DNA of 36,605 nt, from the NCBI GenBank assembly GCA_025352105.1, contig JANXUB010000098.1, forward strand, positions 1 through 36,605, read 5' to 3'. Positions within the stretch are counted from its first letter, which is position 1. Each line of letters starts with the position of its first letter. Shown one piece after another: positions 17,349 through 25,240 of this stretch. Position numbers and translations under genes: made by a program. A model generated the notes under the pieces. The model worked only from the letters and a program-made list of their open reading frames with translations, did not search any database and was not told the DNA's origin. The DNA comes from Burkholderiales bacterium (GTDB lineage: Bacteria > Pseudomonadota > Gammaproteobacteria > Burkholderiales > Casimicrobiaceae).

Positions 17349-18490
17349 CATCGGCTGCTTCGGGAGAGTCGAGCATCTCGGTCGCCGCGCGTTACTACCC
17401 GGCAACGGGAACTGCCAACGCGATCAACGCAGCGCTTTGCAGTGGAGCGGGAGCGGGCGTGCTGTGGTTGAAGTTTGACGGGGATGGTGACGGCAATCCT
17501 GAGCCGCGCCGCATCGCGCTCTCAGACATGAAAGTATCGGAGCGCTTCAGTCGCGCCACGCGAAACGTGCAACTGGCCGATGGCAGCGTGCTTGAGATTG
17601 ATGATGCCAAGCAGCTCTCTCGCGTAATGGCCGCTGCCGGAAAACCTGACGCCAGCGTCACGCGGTGGCAGCAGAGCTGGCGCGTGGTGATCGCCTCGCT
17701 GGTGATCAGCATTGCTGTAATGGCGGCGGCCTACGTGTGGCTTTTGCCAGTGGCGGCCGGTCAGATCGCGCACAGTGTTCCGCAGTCATGGACCCAAGCG
17801 CTTGACACCGTGGTGATTGGTCAATTGAAGGCACAGGACAGCTTGCAAAGTACAGCGCTGAGCGCAGAAGAACAAGAGCGGCTGAGCGCGCGATTTGATG
17901 CGGTTGTGGCGAGCGTTCCGAACGCGCCGAAAGTAAAGGTCTACTTTTTTAAAATGGGCAGCTTGCCGAACGCATTTGCGCTGCCCGGTGGCTCAATAGT
18001 GTTTCTCGACGGCCTCGTCAAACTTGCACCCGATGATGACGCACTGGTGGGAGTGTTCGCGCATGAATTGGGCCATGTTCAGCATCGCCACGGCTTGCAA
18101 ATATTGCTGCGAAGCGCCGCGATTTCCGGGGTGGCTGCGTGGTATTTCGGCGATTTCACAACGCTTGCCAACTTAGCCATCGTCGCCAGTCAACTCAAGT
18201 ATTCACGCAACTTCGAAACCGAGGCGGACGACACCGCCATCGAGCTGATGACCATCAATAAACTCGACACAAAATCGCTCGCCACCTTGTTTCGTCGCAT
18301 GCGCGATTACGGTGGTCACGCACTTGACGCCGAGCCGGAAAAAAAGCGCGACAGCACAGCTGATGTAACAACCCCATCGCCGCACGATCACAAGGCTAAG
18401 GGGCCGTTTTCGATCCCCGAATTTTTAAGCACGCACCCGGATATTGATCGGCGAATAGAGCGATTTTCGGCGGCGTCAAAAAAACCGTAG
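17345..18490 (+). CDS. M48-family membrane-anchored zinc metalloprotease
   Basis: A 381-residue protease. The N-terminal soluble domain (about 14-95) resembles the DUF7092-type module seen on some M48 proteins. One membrane helix at about 113-135 is followed by the catalytic M48 domain, with zinc motif HELGH (240-244) and third ligand in FETEADD (Glu293). All catalytic residues are present. It probably faces the periplasm and may act in envelope quality control, like BepA/LoiP relatives. The start is a TTG overlapping the DUF898 stop by four bases. Pairing of DUF898 proteins with M48 peptidases supports a shared function. Confidence 0.9.
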   Translation: MTSAASGESSISVAARYYPATGTANAINAALCSGAGAGVLWLKFDGDGDGNPEPRRIALSDMKVSERFSRATRNVQLADGSVLEIDDAKQLSRVMAAAGKPDASVTRWQQSWRVVIASLVISIAVMAAAYVWLLPVAAGQIAHSVPQSWTQALDTVVIGQLKAQDSLQSTALSAEEQERLSARFDAVVASVPNAPKVKVYFFKMGSLPNAFALPGGSIVFLDGLVKLAPDDDALVGVFAHELGHVQHRHGLQILLRSAAISGVAAWYFGDFTTLANLAIVASQLKYSRNFETEADDTAIELMTINKLDTKSLATLFRRMRDYGGHALDAEPEKKRDSTADVTTPSPHDHKAKGPFSIPEFLSTHPDIDRRIERFSAASKKP

Positions 18491-18497
18491 CCGCGCG

Positions 18498-20042
18498 TTA
18501 TACGAAGAGCTTCGCGTGCTCCTGCCGCAGCAAATTTTTCTGCACTTTGCCCATCGCATTGCGCGGTAGGTCGGCGACGATGAACACGCGCTTCGGTACT
18601 TTGAAGTTGGCAATGCTGGTTTTGAGCGTGGAGAGAATCACGGCTGCGTCGAGGGATGTGCCCGCTTTTGCCACGACCACGGCCACGCCCGCCTCGCCGA
18701 AGTCCGGATGCGGCACGCCGATCACGGCGGACTCCGCGACGCCGGGCATGTCGTTGATGTAGCCCTCAATCTCGGCGGGGTAGACGTTGTAGCCGCCGCT
18801 GATAATGAGATCCTTGCTGCGGCCCACGATCACGACGTAACCACGCTCGTCGATCTTGCCGACGTCACCTGTTTTGAACCAGCCGTCAGCGGTGAATTCT
18901 TCCGTGTTTTTCTCGGGCATGCGCCAGTACCCGGCGAACACATTCGGGCCGTTGACTTCGATGCCGCCGATTTCGCCTTCCGGACGCATGCCGCCTTGAT
19001 CGTCAGACACGCGAACACTCACACCGGGCAGCGGAAACCCGACCGTGCCACCCCTACGCTCGCCCTGTTCGGGCGTGTAAGGATTCGAGGTCAGCATCGC
19101 AGTTTCGCTCATACCATAGCGCTCGAGGATCGTGTGGCCGGTGCGCTCGCGCCATTCGTTGAATGTTTCGATCAAAAGCGGCGCTGAACCCGCAACGAAG
19201 AGACGCATGTTTTTGCAGGCCCCCTGGTTCAGGCGGGCGTCGGCGAGCAGTCGCACATAAAGCGTCGGAACGCCCATGAATACGGTCGCTTCGGGCATTC
19301 GTGTCAGAACCGAATTCGGATCAAACTTCGAAAACCAGATCATCTTCGCGCCGGAGAGTAGTGCGCAATGCGACGCGACGAACAGGCCGTGCACATGAAA
19401 GATTGGCAGCGCGTGAATCAACACGTCCTTGCTCGACCAGCCCCAATAGTCTTTCAGCGTCAACGCATTCGACAACAGGTTGTTGTGCGTGAGCATCGCG
19501 CCCTTGCTGCGCCCGGTCGTGCCGCTGGTGTAGAGGATTGCAGCGAGATCGTCCGCCTCTTTGAGGGCAATGCTGTGCACTGATGATTGCTGCGCCGCCG
19601 CGTCGATTAGCGAACCGCCACCTGAATCATCGAGCGTAAACACGCGCCTGACTTTTGCAGCATCAGCAATCGGTTGCATCCACGCCAGCGACTTCGGTGA
19701 ACACACGACCACGGCAGGTTCTGCATTGCCGATGAAGTATTCAATTTCGCCCGCCTGATACGCCGTGTTGAGCGGCAGGTAAACATAGCCTGCACGCAAC
19801 ACAGCTAGGTAGAGCATCAACGCTTCGACGCTCTTTTCGGTCTGCACAGCGACGCGGCTGCCTTCGGGCAGCGCAAGCGATAACAGCAGGTTAGCGATGC
19901 GCGCCGTTTGCTCGTCGATGTCGTGCCATGAATAGAGCCTGAGCGTTGCGCCTGTCGCACTGTCGGAAGACTCGATGGCGGTTGCGCTCAAGTCTGTCGG
20001 GAACGCGGATCGAATGACCGCGAACAAATTTTTATTCTTCAT
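18498..20042 (-). CDS. matB: Malonyl-CoA synthase (malonate-CoA ligase) MatB
   Basis: A 514-residue acyl-adenylate enzyme that turns malonate, ATP and CoA into malonyl-CoA. Motifs: YTSGTTGRSKGAML (phosphate loop), ALPIFHVHGLF, ERYGMSETAM, GWFKTGDVGKIDERGY, and the adenylation lysine in RNAMGKVQKN near the C-terminus. The sequence from NLFAVIR onward follows characterised MatB proteins closely (for example VAVQTEKSVEALMLYLAVLR). The ATG at 20042 aligns with that family start, but its GGGGGAG lies only two bases away. A TTG at 20069, overlapping the preceding Bug stop as TTGA, is an alternative start. It is the last gene of the malonate unit. Confidence 0.93.
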   Translation of the reverse strand: MKNKNLFAVIRSAFPTDLSATAIESSDSATGATLRLYSWHDIDEQTARIANLLLSLALPEGSRVAVQTEKSVEALMLYLAVLRAGYVYLPLNTAYQAGEIEYFIGNAEPAVVVCSPKSLAWMQPIADAAKVRRVFTLDDSGGGSLIDAAAQQSSVHSIALKEADDLAAILYTSGTTGRSKGAMLTHNNLLSNALTLKDYWGWSSKDVLIHALPIFHVHGLFVASHCALLSGAKMIWFSKFDPNSVLTRMPEATVFMGVPTLYVRLLADARLNQGACKNMRLFVAGSAPLLIETFNEWRERTGHTILERYGMSETAMLTSNPYTPEQGERRGGTVGFPLPGVSVRVSDDQGGMRPEGEIGGIEVNGPNVFAGYWRMPEKNTEEFTADGWFKTGDVGKIDERGYVVIVGRSKDLIISGGYNVYPAEIEGYINDMPGVAESAVIGVPHPDFGEAGVAVVVAKAGTSLDAAVILSTLKTSIANFKVPKRVFIVADLPRNAMGKVQKNLLRQEHAKLFV

Positions 20043-20065
20043 TACTCCCCCGAGTATTGATTGCG

Positions 20066-21058
20066 TCAATCCAGCTTCGCGCCCGACGCCTTCGCGACAT
20101 CGCCCCAGCGCTTGATTTCCGTGTTCACAAATTTGCCGAATGCATCGCCGTACACGTCGGGCACTTCAGCGCCCAGACTGTTCCAGATGACTTTCAACTC
20201 GTCCGAGTTGTACGCCTTTTTGAGCTCGGCTTGAAGCTTCGCGATGATCTCTGGCGGTGTGCCTTTCGGCGCAAACAATCCGTACCATGTCGCCACTTTG
20301 TAGTTCAAGCCAGACTCGGCAGCGGTTGGGATATTCGGAAAGCCCGGCGCACGTTTATCGCTCGCCACGGCAATCGCCTTGATGCGTCCGCCTTTGATGT
20401 GGCCAGCGCTTGAGCCCATGCCGTCGAACATCACATCGATCTGCCCGCCCATCAAGTCGGTCAGCGCCGGACCCGCGCCCTTGTACGGAATGTGAGAAAT
20501 TTTCACACCCGCCAGCATGTTGAACAATTCTCCCGCCAGGTGATGCGACGAGCCGCTACCGGCCGAGCCGTAGTTCAGCTTGCCGTCGGCTTTTTTCGCG
20601 GCTTCAATGAAGCCTTTGAGATCAGTCGCGGGCACGCGCTGTGGGTTCACCACGATCACTTGCGGAACGGACGAAACAAGCGCGACTGGCACAAAGCTCT
20701 TCTCAATGTCGTAGTCAAGCTTTGGGTACATTGCGGGTGCAATCGCATGATGCACGGCACCCATGAACAGCGTGTAGCCGTCCGGTGCGGCTTTTGCTGC
20801 GATGGCGGCACCGAGCGTGCCGCCCGCGCCACCGCGATTGTCGATGATGAATTGTTTGCCTAGATCTTTGCTGAGCGTTGCTGTAAGCGGGCGCGCAAAG
20901 GCATCAGTTCCGCCACCCGCCGGGAACGGCACGATGATGGTGACGGGCTTCGTTGGCCACGCGGTTTGCGCAATGGCGGCCAGCGGTGTCAGCGCGAGCA
21001 CCGCGATCAACAGGCGACGCGACGATGAAAAAAGCGGTGAAAAATTGAGATGTAGCAT
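20066..21058 (-). CDS. Tripartite tricarboxylate transporter-type (Bug) solute-binding protein
   Basis: A 330-residue periplasmic binding protein of the Bug/TctC family, large in Burkholderiales. The signal peptide covers about residues 1-30 (LLIAVLALTPLAAIAQTAWP). The family motifs WPTKPVTIIVPFPAGGGTDA and FIDNRGGAGGTLG are present. A strong AAGGAGGA ribosome site sits seven bases before the ATG. It lies between malonyl-CoA decarboxylase and malonyl-CoA synthase genes on the same strand, so malonate or a related dicarboxylate is a reasonable ligand. The TctA and TctB membrane partners are absent, which is common for Bug proteins but leaves uptake unexplained. Confidence 0.92.
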   Translation of the reverse strand: MLHLNFSPLFSSSRRLLIAVLALTPLAAIAQTAWPTKPVTIIVPFPAGGGTDAFARPLTATLSKDLGKQFIIDNRGGAGGTLGAAIAAKAAPDGYTLFMGAVHHAIAPAMYPKLDYDIEKSFVPVALVSSVPQVIVVNPQRVPATDLKGFIEAAKKADGKLNYGSAGSGSSHHLAGELFNMLAGVKISHIPYKGAGPALTDLMGGQIDVMFDGMGSSAGHIKGGRIKAIAVASDKRAPGFPNIPTAAESGLNYKVATWYGLFAPKGTPPEIIAKLQAELKKAYNSDELKVIWNSLGAEVPDVYGDAFGKFVNTEIKRWGDVAKASGAKLD

Positions 21059-21165
21059 TTAGTTTCCTCCTTGTTAAATTTTATCGGTTGTGCGCGTCAG
21101 TTGTCGGGGCGGCTCGGCCGCGACCGGGTTGCGCGTATTTGATTTGTTTTGTTTTTGTTTGGTGC

Positions 21166-21189
21166 GGGTCGAGGCGGAGCCGCTCCTAC
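21166..21189 (-). repeat. REP-like GTAGGAGC element, copy A
   Basis: Read on the minus strand this 24-mer starts GTAGGAGCGGCTCCG and ends CGACCC. It matches 24411-24434 at 19 of 24 positions. GGAGC-GGCTCC forms a short hairpin. It lies between the decarboxylase and Bug genes, inside the malonate unit. Such elements are dispersed in many Gram-negative genomes. Confidence 0.55.
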
Positions 21190-21196
21190 AGTTGGG

Positions 21197-22531
21197 TTAA
21201 ATCAATGATCCCACGCCCCTCGCATGCGTCACGGTTCCATTTACAAAATCCTCATGTGACTGCTCGACCCGATCCAGATCGTAGAGATAGTTCACCATCA
21301 GTCCCGCCGACTGCTTGAGGCCCTGGGCGGACAAATTGGCGAGCGCGTTGATGCGCTCAAGCTTCGCGCCGTTATCGAGATGAAAACGGGCTACGGGGTC
21401 GCCGCCCGCGCGAGGTGATTCGTGAATCAGATAGGCGCTGGCGAGCGCCAGCAGCGCTTCCCGTGCGTCCTTGTCGAGGGATTTAAGCGTTGCGTCACGC
21501 GACAGCGTCGAGAGCTCGCCGCTCGTTGCCTTGCGCAATTCAGCGAGTGCTCCAACCAAACGTTTGCGTGTTGCCGGTTTCAACCCTTCGTAGGCGAGCG
21601 CTGCGTCAACGCGCGTCAGCCAGTTCATCAACCCCGGAATCGGCGACAGCGTGCAAAACGTTTTCAGTTGCGGTAATTCGCGCTTCAGTTCTTCGGCGAC
21701 ACGCTTGATCAAAAAGTTGCCGAGCGACACACCACGCAGCCCCGGTTCACAGTTGCTGATGGAATAAAACGCAGCCACTCGGAATTGTTTGGGCGCAGTG
21801 ATTTCCGAGTTCTTGTCGATCAGCGGCGCAACGGCATCGGGCATCGCCGGCACCAGCGCAACCTCAACAAAAATCAGCGGCACATTGGCGAGCTGCGCAT
21901 GAAAAAATGCGAAGCAGCGGCGATCTGGCTGCAGGCGTCGACGCAGGTCGTCCCAACCGTCAATGGCGTGCACGGCCTCATGCTGAATGATTTGTTCGAG
22001 CAGGTGTGCGGGCGAATTCCAGTCAACGCGGCGCATCTCCAGAAAGCCCGGATTGAACCATGACGAGAGCAGGTGCAACAGATCGGCTTCCACCGATTGC
22101 CACTCGCTGTTTTTGCCGAGGCGACGCAGCAACTGACGACGCAAGCGCACCAGCGCCGCCGTGCCGCCCGGCGCGCGGTTCAGACGACGGAATAATTCCT
22201 GACGCGCGGGCTCCGCAACGTGTGACAGCGCTGCCAGCGCACTCGCAGTGGGCGTCGCGGCATACGCTTGCGCTGCGGCGAGAACGGCTTGCGGATCGGG
22301 CGAAAATTCATGCGCCAACGCATAGAACAGGCCGTCCTGTTCCGGCTCGGTCAAAAGGTCGAGTTCACCAATAATATTTTGTGCGATTGCGGGGCTATTC
22401 GCCTCGGCGCGCACCGACAACAGTCGATGACATTCACGGACGAGTTTCAACGTGCGTCGCTCGCTCGTCATCTGATTGATACGAAGCGCCGCTTTGCGAA
22501 TGGCGGGAACCGGAGAGAGATCAGCCAGCAT
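21197..22531 (-). CDS. matA: Malonyl-CoA decarboxylase
   Basis: A 444-residue enzyme that releases CO2 from malonyl-CoA to give acetyl-CoA. The N-terminal helical domain covers about 1-170. The C-terminal GNAT-like catalytic domain has the Ser-containing TLSPIPGLMNWL motif and the catalytic-His segment DPVARFHLDNGAKLERIN, which correspond to residues known in eukaryotic and bacterial MCD. The length is standard. The ATG overlaps the end of the GntR gene by 11 bases and has a GAGG ribosome site nine bases upstream, so regulator and enzyme are coupled. With MatB it completes conversion of malonate to acetyl-CoA. Confidence 0.95.
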   Translation of the reverse strand: MLADLSPVPAIRKAALRINQMTSERRTLKLVRECHRLLSVRAEANSPAIAQNIIGELDLLTEPEQDGLFYALAHEFSPDPQAVLAAAQAYAATPTASALAALSHVAEPARQELFRRLNRAPGGTAALVRLRRQLLRRLGKNSEWQSVEADLLHLLSSWFNPGFLEMRRVDWNSPAHLLEQIIQHEAVHAIDGWDDLRRRLQPDRRCFAFFHAQLANVPLIFVEVALVPAMPDAVAPLIDKNSEITAPKQFRVAAFYSISNCEPGLRGVSLGNFLIKRVAEELKRELPQLKTFCTLSPIPGLMNWLTRVDAALAYEGLKPATRKRLVGALAELRKATSGELSTLSRDATLKSLDKDAREALLALASAYLIHESPRAGGDPVARFHLDNGAKLERINALANLSAQGLKQSAGLMVNYLYDLDRVEQSHEDFVNGTVTHARGVGSLI

Positions 22532-23207
22532 TTTTTATCGCCTCGCTTTCCATTTTGCGCAGTGCCTTGAGTGCTGCGAGTTGTGCCAGAAGATGATCGT
22601 GCATTGCCCGCTCGGCGCGCATGCCGTCGCGCGCCAGCATCGCAGCGATCAGCACCCGATGCTCATTAATCGACGCATCAATGCGCCCCGGAAACACCAG
22701 TTGGCGACCGCGCAGCATGCGCACAAACTTGCGCAAATCCGCCGTGACCCGATCCAGCCAGCGGTTGTTCGCCATGCGTTGGACAAAACTATGGAAGAGG
22801 TGATTGGCCTTGTAATAGCCGTCAACATCTTGCGCCGCCGCTGTGTGCTCCAGCTCGTCATGCATCCGCTGCAACTCGCGCAAATCAGCCTCCGACATGT
22901 GTGCTGTCGCTTCAAACGCGCATCGCCCTTCGAGCAACGCCATGACGGGAAACAACTCGTCGGCATCCGTCTCGGTGATTTCGATCACGCGGCAACCACG
23001 TCGCGGCACCAGCTCCACCAAGCCCTCAGCGGCCAGCACCTTCAGCGCCTCGCGCAGCGGCGTGCGGCTGATCTGCCACTGTTCCGCCAGCACGTTTTCG
23101 TCGATAAACGCACCCGGCGCGATCTGTCGATCAAAAATCAGCGCACGAATCCGTTCGGCGACCTGATCATGCAGGGAAAAGCCGCGGAATGGGATAACTT
23201 GGTTCAT
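22521..23207 (-). CDS. GntR-family (FadR/FCD subfamily) regulator of the malonate unit
   Basis: A 228-residue DNA-binding repressor or activator. The winged helix lies at about 10-75, with LAEQWQISRTPLREALKVLA and a GLVELVPRRGCRV wing. The FCD effector domain follows, with the metal-site residues in DGYYKANHLFHSFVQRMANN and the later INEHRVLIAAM. The frame is open to 23276, but the ATG at 23207 is preferred: MNQVIPF begins the folded part and the longer form would place the palindromic operator inside the gene. It is first in the malonate unit, like MatR in rhizobia, so malonate or malonyl-CoA is the likely effector. Confidence 0.9.
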   Translation of the reverse strand: MNQVIPFRGFSLHDQVAERIRALIFDRQIAPGAFIDENVLAEQWQISRTPLREALKVLAAEGLVELVPRRGCRVIEITETDADELFPVMALLEGRCAFEATAHMSEADLRELQRMHDELEHTAAAQDVDGYYKANHLFHSFVQRMANNRWLDRVTADLRKFVRMLRGRQLVFPGRIDASINEHRVLIAAMLARDGMRAERAMHDHLLAQLAALKALRKMESEAIKNAG

Positions 23208-23249
23208 AGTGCCAGCATGCCTTGGTTTTGTGCGCCGATAAGCTGTAGA

Positions 23250-23271
23250 TAATTCTGTAATTACAAGATTA
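23250..23271. promoter_or_regulatory. Candidate GntR operator upstream of the malonate unit
   Basis: A 22-bp dyad with perfect core TGTAATTACA (23256-23265) and outer TAAT/ATTA arms, symmetric at 18 of 22 positions. It lies 43-64 bp upstream of the GntR ATG. The TnGTnnnnACnA layout fits operators of FadR-type GntR proteins, so autoregulation is likely. Confidence 0.6.
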
Positions 23272-23299
23272 TGCACTTTGAGCTGGTATGTTAACGGCG

Positions 23300-23386
23300 G
23301 TATTTTAAATACAGCTTTTGTTGGAAAGCCTCATTTAAAAGGGGCTTTCAGTCCAAATTAGTAAAAGTCGATATCAGCTCTTTTAC
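23300..23386. other. Cluster of dyads in the A/T-rich divergent promoter region
   Basis: Three inverted repeats follow each other: GTATTT-T-AAATAC (23300-23312), GAAAGCC/GGCTTTC (23324-23349) and GTAAAAG/CTTTTAC (23361-23386). The region is far richer in A/T than the flanking genes. It lies between the divergent GntR and alpha/beta hydrolase genes, so further operators or hairpin leaders are plausible. Confidence 0.45.
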
Positions 23387-23476
23387 CGCTGTATCACTAT
23401 ATTTGATGAGAATTTCACGATAAAGCTATACCTCCCGAATCACCGCCACATCCGCCCGCGCTGATACGCTTCGCCC

Positions 23477-24400
23477 ATGCCTGCAATCAAAGCCTTCACC
23501 CGCCACCGCCTTCGGATCCGATCCCATACCGCGCAAGTTTTGACCTGGGGCGACCCGGCGGCCGAACCCGTGCTGATGCTGCACGGCTGGATGGACGTGG
23601 CGTCGAGCTTTCAGTTTCTGGTCGATGCGCTCAAGCACGATTGGTACGTCATTGCGCCGGATCAGCGCGGCTACGGCGGCAGCGACTGGACGAAAGAGGG
23701 CGCGAGCGGCTATTGGTTTGCGGATTACGTCGCTGATCTGGAAGCAGTGGTTGACCACTTTTCGCCCGCCGCTCCCATCAATCTGGTCGGCCACAGTCTG
23801 GGCGGCAACGTCAGCTGCATCTACTCGGGTGCGCGTCCTCATCGCGTGAAAAAGCTCGTATCGCTCGACGGCTTCGGCGTGCCAGCATCAAGCGCGAGCA
23901 AAGCCGCTGAGCGCTACGGCAAATGGCTTGATGCGGTCAAAGCGGGCGAGACGCTTTCATCCTACGAATCCGCCGCCAAGGTCGCGGATCGTTTGCAAAA
24001 AAACAATGTGCGCCTGACCCGCGAACGCGCCGTTTGGCTTGCGCAGCACTGGGCCGAGCCGAAGGCCGACGGGCGCTGGCATTTGCGCGCTGATCCGGCG
24101 CACAAAATGCCGTTTCCGACCGTGTATCGCCTTGATGAGGCCATCGCAATTTGGTCGCACGTCACTGCGCCCACGCTCTGGCTCGGCGCGAGTGAATCCG
24201 CCGCCAAAGTGTGGAACGGCTACACCGATGAAACCACTGTGCCGACGACGAAAGAGGGGCATGCCCGAGGCAGTTTCGACTCGCGGCTGGCGGCTTTCAA
24301 GGACGTTCAGTTTGAAGTGATTCAAGGCGCAGGACACATGCTGCATCATGACGTACCGGAGATTGTTGCGGCACGGGTTGAGGCGCATTTGCTGGCTTGA
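23477..24400 (+). CDS. Alpha/beta-fold hydrolase
   Basis: A 307-residue cytoplasmic hydrolase without a signal peptide. The oxyanion region is LMLHGWMDV. The nucleophile elbow GHSLGG carries the catalytic Ser (about residue 116), and the catalytic His lies in QGAGHMLHHDVP near the C-terminus. The segment DQRGYGGSDW is typical of the esterase/epoxide-hydrolase branch. The substrate cannot be told from sequence. It diverges from the malonate regulator and could share that promoter region, but there is no direct link. A REP-like element follows its stop. Confidence 0.9.
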   Translation: MPAIKAFTRHRLRIRSHTAQVLTWGDPAAEPVLMLHGWMDVASSFQFLVDALKHDWYVIAPDQRGYGGSDWTKEGASGYWFADYVADLEAVVDHFSPAAPINLVGHSLGGNVSCIYSGARPHRVKKLVSLDGFGVPASSASKAAERYGKWLDAVKAGETLSSYESAAKVADRLQKNNVRLTRERAVWLAQHWAEPKADGRWHLRADPAHKMPFPTVYRLDEAIAIWSHVTAPTLWLGASESAAKVWNGYTDETTVPTTKEGHARGSFDSRLAAFKDVQFEVIQGAGHMLHHDVPEIVAARVEAHLLA

Positions 24401-24410
24401 AACGGTTTTG

Positions 24411-24434
24411 GTAGGAGCAGCTCTGTCGTGACCC
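24411..24434 (+). repeat. REP-like GTAGGAGC element, copy B
   Basis: Starts GTAGGAGCAGCTCTG and ends GTGACCC; 19 of 24 bases match the reverse complement of 21166-21189. It lies just after the alpha/beta hydrolase stop codon. Confidence 0.5.
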
Positions 24435-24531
24435 ACCTCACCACTTTAGCCGCCCCTAAATAATTCGCTGCAAGGAATTGTGGATGTTGTTCGACAATGA
24501 ATTATTCGTCCACATTTCAGGTTGTTGTCCC

Positions 24532-25185
24532 ATGAAATTTTCACTCTCCACGACTCGCGTGTTTCGCTCGGTGGCTGCCTTCTCGGCCATGGGGGCCATC
24601 GGCGTCATCTACGCGTTCAGCGCCGCGTCGCATGCGCAGACGCCCGTGCCCGTCACGGCCAAAGCCATTTTCGCGGGCGGCTGCTTCTGGTGTGTCGAAT
24701 CCGATTTCGATAAAGTGCCGGGCGTCGTGTCCACGACCTCCGGCTATATCGGCGGCGCTGTCGCTAACCCGACCTACCAGCAGGTGTCGGCCAAAGTCAC
24801 GGGCCATGCTGAAGCGGTGGAGATCGTATTTGACCCGCAAAAAGTCACCTACGAACGGCTCGTCGAATATTTCTGGCACACGATTGATCCGACGACCAAA
24901 GACCGGCAGTTTTGCGACAGCGGCTCGCCGTATCGCTCGGCCATCTTTGCGCAGGATGCAGCGCAATTAAAGATCGCGCAAACATCAAAAGCCGCGCTCG
25001 AAAAATCGAAGCCGTTCAAGGATCCCGTGGTCACCGAAATCGTGCTCGAAACGAAGTTTTATCCTGCCGAGGACTACCATCAGGACTACTACCTGAAGAA
25101 TCCGATTCGCTACAAATATTATCGCGGCGGTTGCGGTCGTGATGCGCGTCTGAAAGAGCTTTGGGGCGATCAGGCGGGGAAGTAG
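24532..25185 (+). CDS. msrA: Exported peptide-methionine (S)-S-oxide reductase MsrA
   Basis: A 217-residue repair enzyme that reduces methionine-S-sulfoxide. The catalytic motif GCFWC places Cys51 and Cys54. Family blocks include TTSGYIGGAVANPTYQQV, GHAEAVEIVFDP, YFWHTIDPTT and AEDYHQDYYLKNP. A resolving cysteine is likely in RGGCGRD. Residues 1-35 form a signal peptide (VAAFSAMGAIGVIYAFSAAS), so this MsrA acts in the periplasm, unlike the common cytoplasmic form. The start at 24532 is chosen for that signal peptide; an in-frame start at 24478 is possible. No msrB or thioredoxin-like partner is adjacent. Confidence 0.93.
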   Translation: MKFSLSTTRVFRSVAAFSAMGAIGVIYAFSAASHAQTPVPVTAKAIFAGGCFWCVESDFDKVPGVVSTTSGYIGGAVANPTYQQVSAKVTGHAEAVEIVFDPQKVTYERLVEYFWHTIDPTTKDRQFCDSGSPYRSAIFAQDAAQLKIAQTSKAALEKSKPFKDPVVTEIVLETKFYPAEDYHQDYYLKNPIRYKYYRGGCGRDARLKELWGDQAGK

Positions 25186-25240
25186 GCGAGGCCTGCTTTA
25201 TTGACAGGCTCATCCCCCTTGAAGGGGAGCGGACACCTTC

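Noticed and set aside
25201-25220. CCCCTTGAAGGGG palindrome between msrA and the serine hydrolase
   Set aside because: A real hairpin would have only about four pairs and no T-run follows; too weak to call a terminator.
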